Source: Codonopsis lanceolata
Taxonomy: Eukaryota > Streptophyta > Magnoliopsida > Asterales > Campanulaceae
DNA length: 64,000 nt
NCBI GenBank assembly: GCA_013146195.2
Contig: CM028377.1
Location: 178,290,465-178,354,464 of the forward strand
Direction: 5' to 3'
The stretch's first letter is position 1; the number at the start of each line of letters is the position of its first letter. The position numbers were made by a program, and so were the translations under genes. This document shows, piece by piece, positions 47,704-57,938 of this stretch. The notes below the pieces were generated by a model. That model was given only the letters and a program-made list of their open reading frames with translations. It searched no databases and had not been told where the DNA came from.

Positions 47704-48730
47704 TTATTTCCCGTATCAACCGGCCAGTACTATCTCTGCCTTTCCAGATTTGGGCCAGGTTTCTGAGGAAAATGGGTTATAGAGGAGGTATCAGAAGGCT
47801 GGCTGAAGGCTTTTTGGGTTTGGAGTACATCGTGCCTTTATTAGTATATTTTATTATTATTTATTCATTTCCCCTACAATTGACCAGATAAGCATCTGCT
47901 TTATTTTGACAGTCTCAGGACTTTTCCTGGAACAGTGGATTCTTTCTCCATAGTATAGGACCAACGTATTCCACCTGCCTTTCGACTCTCCGAGATTGGA
48001 CTGATCCCAGGCGAAGGACTTATACTCTTTTCGGGATCCACCATTCGAAATGGTCTAGGTCGAGCATTAGAAAATAATAAATCAGGCCCAGCGTATTTTT
48101 TTTGACTCGCGCATTTTTTTTGACTTGCGCACATTTTTTTTCTTGACTTGCGCACATTTTTTTGACAGGGGCTGACCCACAATTTAAAATGCAAAAACCG
48201 ATCGGTCTTTGAAGTGTCCTGAGAATCTATATGCAGTCTAACGTTGGCTTATACAGGGGGTAGGCCGGCCATGGTGTAGGGTAGCAGTTCGGAATATATT
48301 TATATGCATGTGCGTGTGTGTGCGGTATATATATATTTTTATTTTATTTTATTTTTATTTTTTTTTGCGGAAATTAAATAAAGCTGAATAAAATAATATA
48401 TAAGGCCGAAAATGAAGCGATATTAAAATAAAACTCTGGCCCTTTTGTTGTGCTGCCCGGAAATTATTACACATAAAATATTGCATATATATATATATAT
48501 TTTTTTTTTTTGAAAAATACAAATATTTTCAAGTATATCCATAACAGTGATTGGAAAGAAACTGCTGCAAGATGGAGGATCATATCCACAAATATAGACA
48601 CGAATGTTAAAGGAACGCAATATTCAAGTGTTTAAATTAATATAACAAGCATACTTTAGCCAGAAAAAAAAGAAAAAAAAGTTTTGGTTAATGAGTCTAG
48701 CCCTCCATTTTTATTTAAAATAAAAACGAT

Positions 48731-48746
48731 CTCCCCAGAGTCGCCA
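48731..48746 (-). promoter_or_regulatory. Primer-binding site
   Basis: Reading the minus strand, TGGCGACTCTGGGGAG begins three bases after the 5' LTR end. TGGCGACTC-type sites are what I recall for Ogre/Tat elements primed by tRNA-Arg. The tRNA identity is not verified. Confidence 0.6.
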
Positions 48747-48749
48747 CCT

Positions 48750-50696
48750 TGTGGGTTCCTCAGGATCAGCGCGCCCGCGCCCTTGGATAGGGGTGCGCGT
48801 ACGTGCGGATGCGGGACATCCACTGCTCTCGTTCCACCCTCCCTTTTCTAGGGGATGGCGAAATCAAAAGTGCGAGAGGAGTGATATCGGAGTAGCGCGT
48901 TTGAATGCGCCTCGGTTGCCTTTAGTGGATTTTTGATCCAATATGGGAGCTTTGGGTTTTCTATGTCAAGTTATCCATTTTTTAGGGGATACCAGGATAT
49001 AGGAATGCATCACCCTTCCATTCTCATTCTCCTTTTTTAGGAGAAAGCGGGAAAGTGCAAGGAAGGAATGTTGCGGCGCCCCCACTATGGATTTTATGAA
49101 AATAGCCTTATGGCCTATTTCGGATCACTATGGGTGCTTTGGGTTTTCTACATCAAGTTATCCCTTGTTTAGGGGATACCAGGATATAGGAATACATAAC
49201 CTTTCCATTCTCATTTTCCCTTTTTTAGGGGAAAACGGAAAAGTGCAAAGAAAGATGTTGCGAGGCCCCACTGGATCCAAAATGTTTTAGAGTCGCCATC
49301 TTTATTTTAAGGAAGAAATAAAGCAAAACCAAAAAAGAAAACCAGAGATTGTAAAAAATGGGTTCGGAGGCTAAGTTACGAGTTGGGAAGGTGCTAGGCA
49401 CCCAACTCGCCCTTTCGGTCTCAAAACAGTTTTTGGCTAAAGTATGCTTTTTGTTATATTTATTTAATAGATAAATAAAGCATTAACTGCTTACAAATAC
49501 ATCCATTGTGTCTACATTATTTACAGACTTGCAACTGTCCCTTTACAAATAATTACAGATATACTTGAAAATATTTTGCCATAATAACGGCTCTTTTTAG
49601 TGCTATTTCCTAACTAAATCCGGACAGCACAACTGCTTATATATCTACATTGGGCCGGATTGAAAATAACACTTTTACAAAATAATAAATTTAAAACTTA
49701 CCTACTAACGGACTAGGGTGTGCTCGCTCTGTCCTTCTAGGGAGAGGGAGTCTTTTATTGCTGCTGCTGCTGTGATTTGGGCAGAGTGACGGCTTATTTG
49801 TGGTGTTTTTTGGCTTACTTACTCGGGCAGAATGACAGTTTATTTGTAGTAGTTTTGGCTTATTTGGACGGAATAACGGCTTATTTCAGGTGATTTCAGC
49901 CTATTTACTCGGGCAGAGTAACGACTTACTTTATGGTTTTTGGGCCGGGGAAATAAGGTGGATACCTAGCTGGGGGGCTAAGGCTCACTTCTACCGGTTG
50001 GTTTTGTGTTTGAAGGAGGTTCGGCAGGGTTTCGAGGCTTTGAGGTGATCACTTACTATCTCACTTCGCTCTCTATTTCCTCAGCGTAACGAGGACGCGG
50101 AGAGTTTTGCGGATGAATTGGTGTACTGAAGGTCGACCCCGAAGCCTCTATTTATAGGCTGGAGAAGGGACATCGAAGGAATTAGATTTTACTCGTCGTG
50201 CATCGATCGATTGTACCAGCCGCAGACAGAATTGGACTTTACGGCGAAGGAACAGTGGTCTGTGAAGAAACTGGGAGCCGGGAAGCCCACTCTGGGCGCC
50301 AGGAATCACAAACTGGGCGCCATGCCAAGACTTCATGTGGGTGGCACTAGCACTATTCACAGGTTTTCAAATTTTGCACTTTGGTCCCTGCATTTATCGA
50401 TTGTACACGTTGCGGAAAGGATTGGACTTTACGGCAAGGGAACATTGCCTTTTTTAGGAAACTGGGCGCCACCCATTACAAAACTTGGCGTGGCTCCTAT
50501 ATTTCATGTGGGTGGAGCCAGCACTATTCACAAGTTTGATTTTTGACGCTTTGAACCCTGTATTTCACTCTTTTGCGCATCCTACTTTGTCCTTTTGCAC
50601 TTTTGACCCTGTAACTTGACATTTGTTAATGTTTTAACAGGTCTTGATATTTTATGTCATGTCACATACCAGGGGTAAGAAATTGGGGTGTCTACA
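48750..50696 (-). repeat. 5' LTR (element orientation) of the 11.6-kb retrotransposon
   Basis: It aligns along its whole length with 39104-41044, differing by scattered substitutions and a larger indel near 50211-50260, where this copy carries CCAGCCGCAGACAG. The TATA box on the minus strand is at about 50143-50160. Confidence 0.92.
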
Positions 50697-50941
50697 GGCA
50701 GCTGTATGTAGCAGTTCAAGAGTAACAAATCGTTCAGGTCTAAAGATATTGATATGCGATGAATATGATAAGCCAAGAAATAAAACAACAAATGTTGTGT
50801 ATAAGGAAATTTTTCAAAATCTATAATGCTTAATCTTATTGTTATATATTTTTATTTAAGCAGTGCCCCCTAATTTATTCTTTAATTTTGTTTTTGCCTT
50901 TTATTTTGCTTATGTATAGTTTAATTGAAAAACATGTATGT

Positions 50942-50972
50942 CGTGCGTTAAACGCACGGGTGCAAACACTAG
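50942..50972 (+). other. Helitron 3' terminus with hairpin and CTAG end
   Basis: CGTGCGTT (50942-50949) and AACGCACG (50951-50958) form an 8-bp stem. GGTGCAAACACTAG follows and ends at 50972, and T follows. This is the canonical Helitron 3' end. Confidence 0.92.
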
Positions 50973-51149
50973 TTATAAATATTGATAAAATGTGTGGTCT
51001 CCTTTGATACCCTTGAGTATGTGGTTATAATTAAAGTAAGGATAAAGTGGTAAAATTATTTCCCTAAAAGAAAACTTTTGAAAGAGGATAATTATTTAAA
51101 AAGAGACGAAAAAGGAAAGGACAACGATAATTTGAAAACAGAGAGGGAG
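50973..51149. mobile_element. MITE right half (partner of 20062-20130)
   Basis: It ends GAAAACAGAGAGGGAG before TA (51150-51151). Its inverse matches the beginning of the piece at 20062 (CTCCCTC..GTTTTCAAA.TAT). It starts with T exactly where the Helitron ends. Confidence 0.8.
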
Positions 51150-51151
51150 TA

Positions 51152-51412
51152 TATGATTACTCACATAGATCTATGCATTATATAAATTAACAATTTATTA
51201 TATATTACATATAATACATTAGTGATTTATGAAGACTTCATAATAAATTATTCGATTGTCTTTTGTTTTTGTTTTTTGTTGAAATTGATGTCACCTTAAA
51301 TCGCATTTTTTATTTTTCTTATCATTGTAAGAACTTTTGGTACGATTTTCTCATATGTGATCAACAAGAGATTATTTAATGTTCATAGAGTAGAACGCTG
51401 AACAATATAGTG
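51152..51412. other. AT-rich stretch, nothing recognised
   Basis: No ORF, repeat or motif that I can support. Confidence 0.5.
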
Positions 51413-51531
51413 ATCGTTTGTTGCAGCTTATTTGGAGTGATTTTTGGCTTTTGGCTTTTGAAAAGCTATATTTAGAGTGTTTGTTTCAACTTATAAGCCA
51501 AAAGCCAATAAGTAAGGTACAACACCTTTTA

Positions 51532-52185
51532 TGATGAGGGAACCCAAGATCTTCTAGAAAGGTATTAGGATGAATGACTCCGCGACCCAACGCCTTCGAG
51601 ATGACGCGAACCTTGGAAATGTGAATGACGCCACAATTGGGATGACTCTCCAACTAATAAGTTGAATTCAATTATAAACAACGAATCCACGATGTTTATA
51701 ATCCGAGCTTCCAATCCAGGACACTCAAATAAGAACACAATTTTCTAACCAGAAAATCAACTCAATTTTATTAATCAAAATTCTCTTCCAAACAATGTTT
51801 TAATAATGCCTTTATATAGGCTTACAAAATAAATCATAATTCTTGTAGAACAAGAAAACTAAATAAAAGGAAACTCTTAAACCTAAACTTTAGGAACAAG
51901 AAACCTAAATAAAAAGGAAACTAAAATAAAAAGGAAACTAAAAATACCCAAACAGTAAAACAGTAAAATAAAACAAAACGGCAGCTTTTCTGGAGACCTT
52001 GCGGTCGCAAGGCTGTGGACCTTGCGCCGCAAGCTTCTTCTCCGAATTTGCTGACTTGCCACTTTGACCCCCTGAAGTATCCAAACGGTTTTCCAAGCTT
52101 CCAAACTTGCCTACAAGTTGCCAAACTTAACCAATAGATCCCTAAAATATTAGAAACACTTTTATGGCTTGTCAATATCATATCA
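51532..52185 (-). repeat. 3' LTR of the 2.2-kb element
   Basis: Bounded by TSD on the left and by the purine tract at 52186-52198. About 95% alike by eye to 53118-53779. Confidence 0.9.
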
Positions 52186-52730
52186 TATTCCCCCTCTTGA
52201 AAAGGATTTGTCCTCAAATCCGCACATGGAACTCGACGATTCGCCCGTGAGACAAGATTCATCCAATCCGCCCATTGAGTTAAGAAGAAGTAGTCATCGA
52301 TCATCCGTTTGATTAACCAAGAACAAGACAAATTTGAAACTGCAAAATCAAACGGGTCTTCGTATACTTGAGATAGCTTCAAGTTTTCTTGAACCGTTGT
52401 TAATTTCTCGTTAGTTTCTTCTTTCTCCACCCTTTCTCGCTCTTCCTCCTCCTTCTCGATTTTCTCTTTCTCAATCCTTTCTTTCTCAATATTTTCTTTT
52501 TCAATTTTCCCCTTTTCAATCCTTTCTTTCTCAATATTTTCTTTTTCAATTTTCTCTTTTTCAATTCTGTCATTTTCAATCATCCATTCACTCAAGCTAT
52601 TTGATGTTGAAATGATGCCATATCTTTCTCCAATTCTTCTCAATCCCTCCATCACGAACTCATTACCCGCTATCTCTCGAAAAAACTCCGTCCAATCATC
52701 CATAGCCGATGGTTTAGGAAGTTCGGACAT
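51921..52730 (-). CDS. ORF of the 2.2-kb LTR element, IEKE-repeat coiled coil
   Basis: ATG at 52730 opens a 269-residue frame. Residues 1-50 are acidic (MDDWTEFFREIAGNEFVMEG). Residues about 54-105 are an almost pure run of IEKE(K/N/R) six-residue units, predicted as a charged coiled coil. Then come LTTVQENLKLSQVYEDPFDF and MIDDYFFLTQWADWMNLVSR. DLRTNPFQEG near residue 180 is coded by the purine tract and resembles the C-terminal end of many Ty3 polyproteins, after which translation enters the LTR. I recognise no gag or enzyme. It may be the rearranged tail of a Ty3 polyprotein. Expression is unknown. Confidence 0.55.
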   Translation of the reverse strand: MSELPKPSAMDDWTEFFREIAGNEFVMEGLRRIGERYGIISTSNSLSEWMIENDRIEKEKIEKENIEKERIEKGKIEKENIEKERIEKEKIEKEEEERERVEKEETNEKLTTVQENLKLSQVYEDPFDFAVSNLSCSWLIKRMIDDYFFLTQWADWMNLVSRANRRVPCADLRTNPFQEGEYDMILTSHKSVSNILGIYWLSLATCRQVWKLGKPFGYFRGSKWQVSKFGEEACGARSTALRPQGLQKSCRFVLFYCFTVWVFLVSFLF

Positions 52731-53104
52731 GATGATTATTTTGGTGATTCACTCCCTTACGTGTATGCACTCAAAGTCACAATATTTTTTTTATATAAGT
52801 AACAAATCCTAGAACAATTAGGATTTCAAAATTGAAAAAAAAAAAACAACACGATTAAACAAGGATTGATGATACAAGTTCAAGACAACTAAATGAATTT
52901 AAAAAATAACAAATTTTTTTTTGATACGTGCACAGTACCGTGAACAGTAACCGACGTGAACAGTAATTCCGACATGAACAGTGATTTTGTCGTGAACAGT
53001 GATTTTTTTTAAAGAATAATAAACCCTAGGACAATTAGGGTTTAACAACTAGAACGATAATACGCAAAATTTAAGATAGAATGGAATTACCGTAACTAGG
53101 ATTT

Positions 53105-53116
53105 CTCTGATACCAA
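53105..53116 (-). promoter_or_regulatory. Primer-binding site, initiator tRNA-Met type
   Basis: Minus-strand TTGGTATCAGAG lies just inside the 5' LTR. TGGTATCAGAG is the usual complement of plant initiator tRNA-Met 3' ends. Confidence 0.85.
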
Positions 53117-53117
53117 T

Positions 53118-53779
53118 TAATGAGGGAACCCAAGATCTCCTAGAAAGGTATTAGGATGAATGACTCCGCGACCCAACGCCTTCGAGATGACGCGAACCTT
53201 GAAATTGTGAATGACGCCACAATTGGGATGACTCTCCAACTGATAAGTCGAATTCAATTATAAACAACGAATCCACGATGTTTATAATCCGAGCTTCTAA
53301 TCCAGGACACTCAAATAAGAACACAATTTTCTAACCAGAAAATCAACTCAATTTTATTAATCAAAATTCTCTTCCAAACAATGTTTTAATAATGCCTTTA
53401 TATAGGCTTACAAAATAAATCATAATTATTGTAGAACAAGAAAACTAAATAAAAGGAAACTCTTAAACCTAAACTTTAGGAACAAGAAACTTAAATAAAA
53501 AGGAAACTAAAATAAAAAGGAAACTAAAAATACCCAAACAGTAAAACAGTAAAATAAAACAAAATGGCAGCTTTTCTAGAGACCTTGCGGTCGCAAGGTT
53601 GTAGACCCCTTGCGGCCACAAGCTTCACAGCTTCTCCGAATTTGCTGACTTGCCACTTTGACCCCCTAAAGTATCCAAACGGTTTTCCAAGCTTCCAAAC
53701 TTGCCTACAAGTTGCCAAACTTAACCAATAGATCCCTAAAATATTAGAAACACTTTTATGGCTTGTCAATATCATATCA
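53118..53779 (-). repeat. 5' LTR of the 2.2-kb element
   Basis: Bounded by the PBS on the left and TSD TTTTA on the right. It has a small extra segment near 53608-53630 compared with the other LTR. Confidence 0.9.
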
Positions 53780-53928
53780 TTTTATGCATTGAAAAGCAAA
53801 AGTAAAAAAGCTAAAATTTTAAGCTTTTTTAGTTTTTTTAAAGATGAAGACAACTATTCATTAATAAATATTTGATTATCTTCATTTCATCCTTTTTATG
53901 AAATATACATAAAAATATGAATACTAAT

Positions 53929-55077
53929 GTGGGTCCCAATGAGCACAATAATAAGCTAGAAGGGGGGGGGTTGAATAGCTTATTAACACTTTAAAACTTT
54001 TTAAGTAAGTTCCTTGAAAGTTACTTGCAATCTATGAAAAGAATCAAGTAGCGGAAGACTTTCAAGAAAGTTGTTCCAGGTCTGCCGATAAGGACTACCG
54101 GTAGACCTTTTACAGATTACTTAAGTTCTGCTGAAATGGATAATATAAACAATGAAACTGAGCAGTTCAAGTAATAGACAGATAGTAGGGAATAACACAA
54201 GTATTTTGGGATGGTTCACACTATAATGAGTGCTACGTCCACCACCAAGGCAGTCAACCTTGGATTTAAATTGTGCACTATGTTTTCCACTTAGATCAAT
54301 TACAAAGAATATCCCTAATGGATCGTGTACAAAATATTGACTTGTGTTTGGGTCTAGGGAATTAAATATCTGTAAATACAAGATATTTAATTCATAGTTA
54401 ATGGAAGTTAACAACAAGAAGAATAAAGCAATAAATGTTGAAGAGCGACTTCTTGTTGTTGACGAGGACTTCTAGATCATTAGGATCTATTGAATGCAAT
54501 GAAAGACTTGGAGTTGTGAAGATTCAGAGCAATTCTTTAAGTGTTCGATTGATTCGGTTGTCTCTTGTTCCAGATCTTCAATGGTATATATAGCAGGTGC
54601 ATTTCAAAAGAATCCGTTGGAGAGGGCGAAGACTTCAACGACTCTATTCATAAATGCATTAAATGCAAAGGATTTTCGTCTTCCCAGTTATCTAGAGCAG
54701 ATAATCATTTTACGAGATCTTCAAAAAGGTGGGCGATTTGGTGTCGATCGAGAGATGAAGCGAAAGTAAGGGATGCGCTTTTTCGGGGCGAAAAGTATTC
54801 CTTTTCGGAAAGTTGCTTTCGGCGGCTTGACATGTCGGGGAATGACTTGGATTAATTCAAATAATATGTGGGAATAAGTTTGAATTAATCCTAGCTTTTT
54901 TGGAGGACACGTTGAAGTAGATCACTGGACACGAGGTCTATCGACCTTAAGCTTTGAGCAGTCTTTGAAGGGTCTTCCGTGAACACGAAAAGTCCTACAA
55001 AAACTATACAAGGCAAAGTTCTATACACAGTTGCCACGCTAATCGATACGCAGCCCGATTAGCCACTGAAGTATAAA
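53929..55077 (-). mobile_element. Solo LTR-like element, 1149 bp, TSD ACTAA
   Basis: ACTAA is at 53924-53928 and 55078-55082. On the minus strand it runs from TTTATACTTCAGTGG to GGGACCCACA. It has a TATATATACC box (about 54583) and a C-run (CAACCCCCCCC) near its end. The inverse of 54170-54360 matches 57600-57780. The 5' terminus does not begin with TG, so the exact edge may be off or mutated. Confidence 0.65.
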
Positions 55078-55300
55078 ACTAATGTAATGTACTGATCAGA
55101 TATAAATTTAACATAAGAATCAACAACTAATTTTGAAGTTTTTTTTAACAAATAATTATAACAACTCATAAACATCTTTTCAACATCTGTAACAAATAGT
55201 CTATCATGCAATCAGCTACAAGTCATTCAGCCATCAACTTAAGCTACCAAACTATCAGCCATAAGTCATAAGCCATCAGCCACAATAAACGAGCCCATAA

Positions 55301-55691
55301 TATATTGAACAATGAAGCTTAATTAATTAAGTGGTACATTGAAAGATGCATAGTAAATTGTGTACTTCATTTATAGAAATAATTATTTGACAAATTAAAA
55401 AATATTAATTATTCTCTAATTAATAAACTATTAATTAATGTATAATTTAATAAGTATTAATTTATTGATTAATTAATATCATGTTAAATTAATAATATTT
55501 GTTGGTCTCAAGGGCATTAATTTATAGAGTTTTAACTATATTGTTTTAAGTTGTTTCAAAAAGTAAAAATAGAAAAATTCTAGTTTGTAATCTTTGGCTT
55601 TTAGAAAGTCAATTTTTTTTCATTTACTCTTGATTTGCATGTTACTTTAATTGATAGCTTCAACTCTCATAAAAATACTATTATGAAATAC

Positions 55692-55693
<2 letters not shown>
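55301..55693. other. AT-rich stretch, nothing recognised
   Basis: Short A/T words only. Confidence 0.5.

Positions 55694-55768
<75 letters not shown>
55694..55768. repeat. (AT)n microsatellite, about 37 units
   Basis: Uninterrupted AT repeat of about 75 bp. Confidence 0.95.
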
Positions 55769-55775
<7 letters not shown>

Positions 55776-55940
55776 TATTATAATAAAATTAATTAATTTT
55801 TTTCGTAATTTGTGTGTCTACTATGACCTGTCTAGTTAAACAAAACTCCTTTTAGGAACAAAGAGAGTAAAAATATAAATCTCCGAAGATGCCACAGAAT
55901 GCATCTTCAATTTCGCAAATTAAAGGTGTATAAAATATAA

Positions 55941-56373
55941 GAGCATCCTCAATGTGTATATTCTTAATACAACTTTTTAACTGGGTCCCACTGCCACCTA
56001 CATATTTTTATCTTCTTACCCACTTAAGAATATATCTTCCCATTGTATACTATCCTTACACAACTTCTTATACAAAAAAAATATTAAATTTAACATCATC
56101 CACTAAAAACAAAAACCTTCCAAACACCCCCCCCCCACCCCCCCCGCACACACCCTAAAAGTGGACAGCTCACTTTCTGCCTACTTTCTGACAGCCCCCT
56201 CCCCCAAACCACCCGCCCCCCCTCCCCCTCACACTCCATTCTCCAAAAACAACTTCTTAATTAAGAAGTTCAATTTATTATCTCTCCTATTTGGCTATTA
56301 AGAATTTGACAATGGTGAGATTTTTATCAACTTCTTAATGGAAGTTGATAAAAATCTCACAATGGTGATGCTC
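55941..56373. mobile_element. Tourist/Harbinger-type MITE, 433 bp, TSD TAA
   Basis: GAGCATCCTCAATG at the left mirrors CAATGGTGATGCTC at the right, with TAA at 55938-55940 and 56374-56376. It contains two C-rich tracts (56127-56150 and 56193-56230) and a 20-bp perfect hairpin near the right end (56315-56334 with 56341-56360). Confidence 0.85.
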
Positions 56374-56376
56374 TAA

Positions 56377-56770
56377 TGAATATGTCATTTATATGAAATA
56401 ACTCATCCCTTAGAATATCACAACATTTATTTTGAATTGGATGGAGTAGAAAATATGGAAGATATTTTCCAATAAACATGTGCAATGAAACAATCAAGCC
56501 TAATTAATATCCACTTCATCCCAAGAAGAATATTCTTAATTCATTTTTTGTCTCAAAAAAGAGTCGCATTTCAATCAAAAAATATTATGTTTATCTAATA
56601 TGTTATTTTAAAAAATCTTTAATTTGGTAGTAAAATTTTACTACTCAAATTCTCCAACAAAGGTAAAAAGGTTAATACAACAAAACACCCTACCCAACAA
56701 TCAAGGACCAACGACCACTTTTGATTCTTATTGTACTTTTAGATTTGTACATGCTCATTCATTACTTCAA
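56377..56770. other. AT-rich stretch with MITE-end debris
   Basis: Words such as GAATTGGATGGAGTAG (56434) and TCCACTTCATCCCAAGAAG (56511) look like single decayed MITE ends. No complete element. Confidence 0.35.
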
Positions 56771-57938
56771 TTTTATACTTAGTGATTAAATGGGCTGCCA
56801 GTTAGCGTGACAGCTTTGTATAGAACTTAACTGTTAGAACAGTTGAGTTAGACTTCGTATTCCAGCAAGCATTACCATCAGACTTCAGCAAGCCTTCAAC
56901 ACTTTACCAGCAGACCTTGTCTGCTTGTATTTTAGCTGCTCAAATCAAATCTTAAGTCTAAAAATTTCAAAATGTCCAACTCAACACATTCAAAAGTTTT
57001 ATTATCTCAAATATTTATTTATGAATATCTGTTTGAATATATCTCCAAGTTGACTTCTTGAAGAAACTTATTTTCTGTGTTTTATGGAAAAGTAGAAGAT
57101 TTTCCTCTTTGATGATTGTTGAACAGTGAGACAGAGTGGACACATAGTCTGACATACCACTCTCTGAGGAAATTGCATACTATACCAACTATTGGAGGTC
57201 AGAGCTGCTTTCGGCTACTAGTTATCTTCTGCAGTACATGCTTCGTCTCCCATGCTTGATTAGACTAGTTTTGAAAGAGATTCAGACCAATGGCTCTTAG
57301 CATTTAATGTTTCCAACCTAATCAAATTGTTACTCTCTTCTTCTTCCACAACGGTCTCAAGGTTTCTCTCTTATAAATACTGTCATTGAAGATGAAGAAC
57401 TTAATGCTCTGAAACTACTCAACAACTATCAAGTTCATATTCTCAGTGCATTCATGGGATTCTTAACAGATCAACAAATTCCTCAACAACAACAAGAAAA
57501 AGACTACTCAACCATTGTCATTTATTATTTTCTTAATTGTTGTTACATTAACTGTTCTTAAGCACAAGTGAATATTTTGTTCTTCAAATATTTACTTCAA
57601 CCACCAAACACCATTCAAATATTTTGTACACGATCCATTAGAGATTTCTGTAATATATCTAGTGGAAAACATGGTGTACTTTTCAAATTCAAAGTTGACT
57701 GCTTTGGTGGTGGACGTAGTACTCATTAAAGTACGAACCATCTCAAAATCATTGTGTTCCCTACTTTTTGTCTACTTCTTACTTATATGTTTATGTTCCG
57801 CTATTTTGTTCCTTAGCATCAAACTTTGAGACTCAACAAGGCTACTGGTAGTGCTTACCAGCACACATTGAAAACCTTTCCTAGTGCTTATTCCGCTATT
57901 GCATCTCTTCCTATAATTGTTTGTCGAGTGATTTTCAA

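Larger units (their letters stand above)
39104..50696 (-). mobile_element. Tat/Ogre-like Ty3 LTR retrotransposon, 11.6 kb, TSD GGCAG, inactive
   Basis: Two LTRs of 1941 and 1947 bp in the same orientation bound a 7.7-kb interior. GGCAG occurs at 39099-39103 and 50697-50701. Coding remnants, promoter and PBS all read on the minus strand, so the 5' LTR is 48750-50696. LTRs run from TGTAGACACCCC to GGGAACCCACA. The interior has decayed gag and a partial RT. No RNase H or integrase was found, and the space is filled by non-coding repeats and T-rich tracts. It interrupts the Helitron helicase between FSHGQ and LYVAVSR. LTRs look very similar but differ by several indels. Confidence 0.92.
27380..50826 (+). 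pseudogene. Helitron Rep/PIF1-type helicase gene, split by introns and insertions
   Basis: Inferred exon 1 is 27380-27443 (ATG, STLISKKRKIPDNKLK), phased with 33626-33718 (ENVASQQYNIGDSN) and 33825 onward. Further exons are 34446-34562, 34654-35095 and from 35186. The Helitron_like_N region is LRCEMYRGLAEALFRGETNP, then MIQNYQGAMAICRAKGYPNL. The Rep HUH motif PHVHILLWL is intact at 36262. The catalytic Tyr pair YLDCRY (~36774) lies in a shifted frame followed by a stop. PIF1 motifs: Walker A GxG-stop-TGKT (TGA at 37869-37871), Walker B IIWDGAP with Gly for Glu, FGGDFRQILPIIPKGSRQ, and INKSQGQSLSHVGLF. After FSHGQ (39103) an LTR element intervenes. The C-terminus LYVAVSRVTNRSGLKILICD ends at TAA 50824-50826. 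Other stops are at about 35472, 35721, 36724 and 38909. It would nick and unwind DNA for rolling-circle transposition if intact. Confidence 0.88.
20131..50972 (+). mobile_element. Composite Helitron, 30.8 kb with nested insertions (about 14.6 kb native)
   Basis: The 5' end TCTATATATATATAAAGACA follows an A. The 3' end has an 8-bp stem hairpin (CGTGCGTT/AACGCACG), then GGTGCAAACACTAG, followed by T. Both outer flanks are halves of one MITE, which fixes the ends at the A|T target typical of Helitrons. Genes inside are an RPA1-like pseudogene (~21550-25067) and a Rep/PIF1-type helicase pseudogene (27380-50826), a known gene pair in plant Helitrons. Later insertions are a 920-bp solo LTR, two MITEs, a 3.08-kb solo LTR and an 11.6-kb LTR retrotransposon. 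Both genes are on the + strand, matching the element's 5'-3' orientation. Confidence 0.88.
51532..53779 (-). mobile_element. Small non-autonomous LTR retrotransposon, 2248 bp, TSD TTTTA
   Basis: Direct LTRs are 51532-52185 (654 bp) and 53118-53779 (662 bp). TTTTA is at 51527-51531 and 53780-53784. Orientation is minus: the LTR starts TGATATGATATTGACAAGCC and ends GGGTTCCCTCAT(C/T)A. The PBS TTGGTATCAGAG is next to the 53118 LTR, and the purine tract AAGAGGGGGAATA is next to the other. The 930-bp interior has one ORF and no gag, RT or integrase, so it must rely on enzymes from elsewhere. The LTR has TATATAAAGG on the minus strand. Confidence 0.92.
51413..55300. mobile_element. MITE (about 470 bp native) containing two LTR insertions
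   Basis: The left end GATCGTTTGTTGCAGCTTAT, followed by TTGGCTTTTGGCTTTTGAAA, mirrors the right end, where the inverse reads GGGCTCGTTTATTGTGGCTG then ATGGCTTATGACTTATGGC. Pieces are 51413-51531, 53785-53928 and 55083-55300. The interruptions are exactly the two elements with their own duplications. A duplication for the MITE itself is not clear (AATATA-like on both sides). Confidence 0.6.

Noticed and set aside
48731..53116. tRNA genes at the two primer-binding sites
   Set aside because: Only 12-16 bases match tRNA 3' ends; no cloverleaf or A/B boxes are present.
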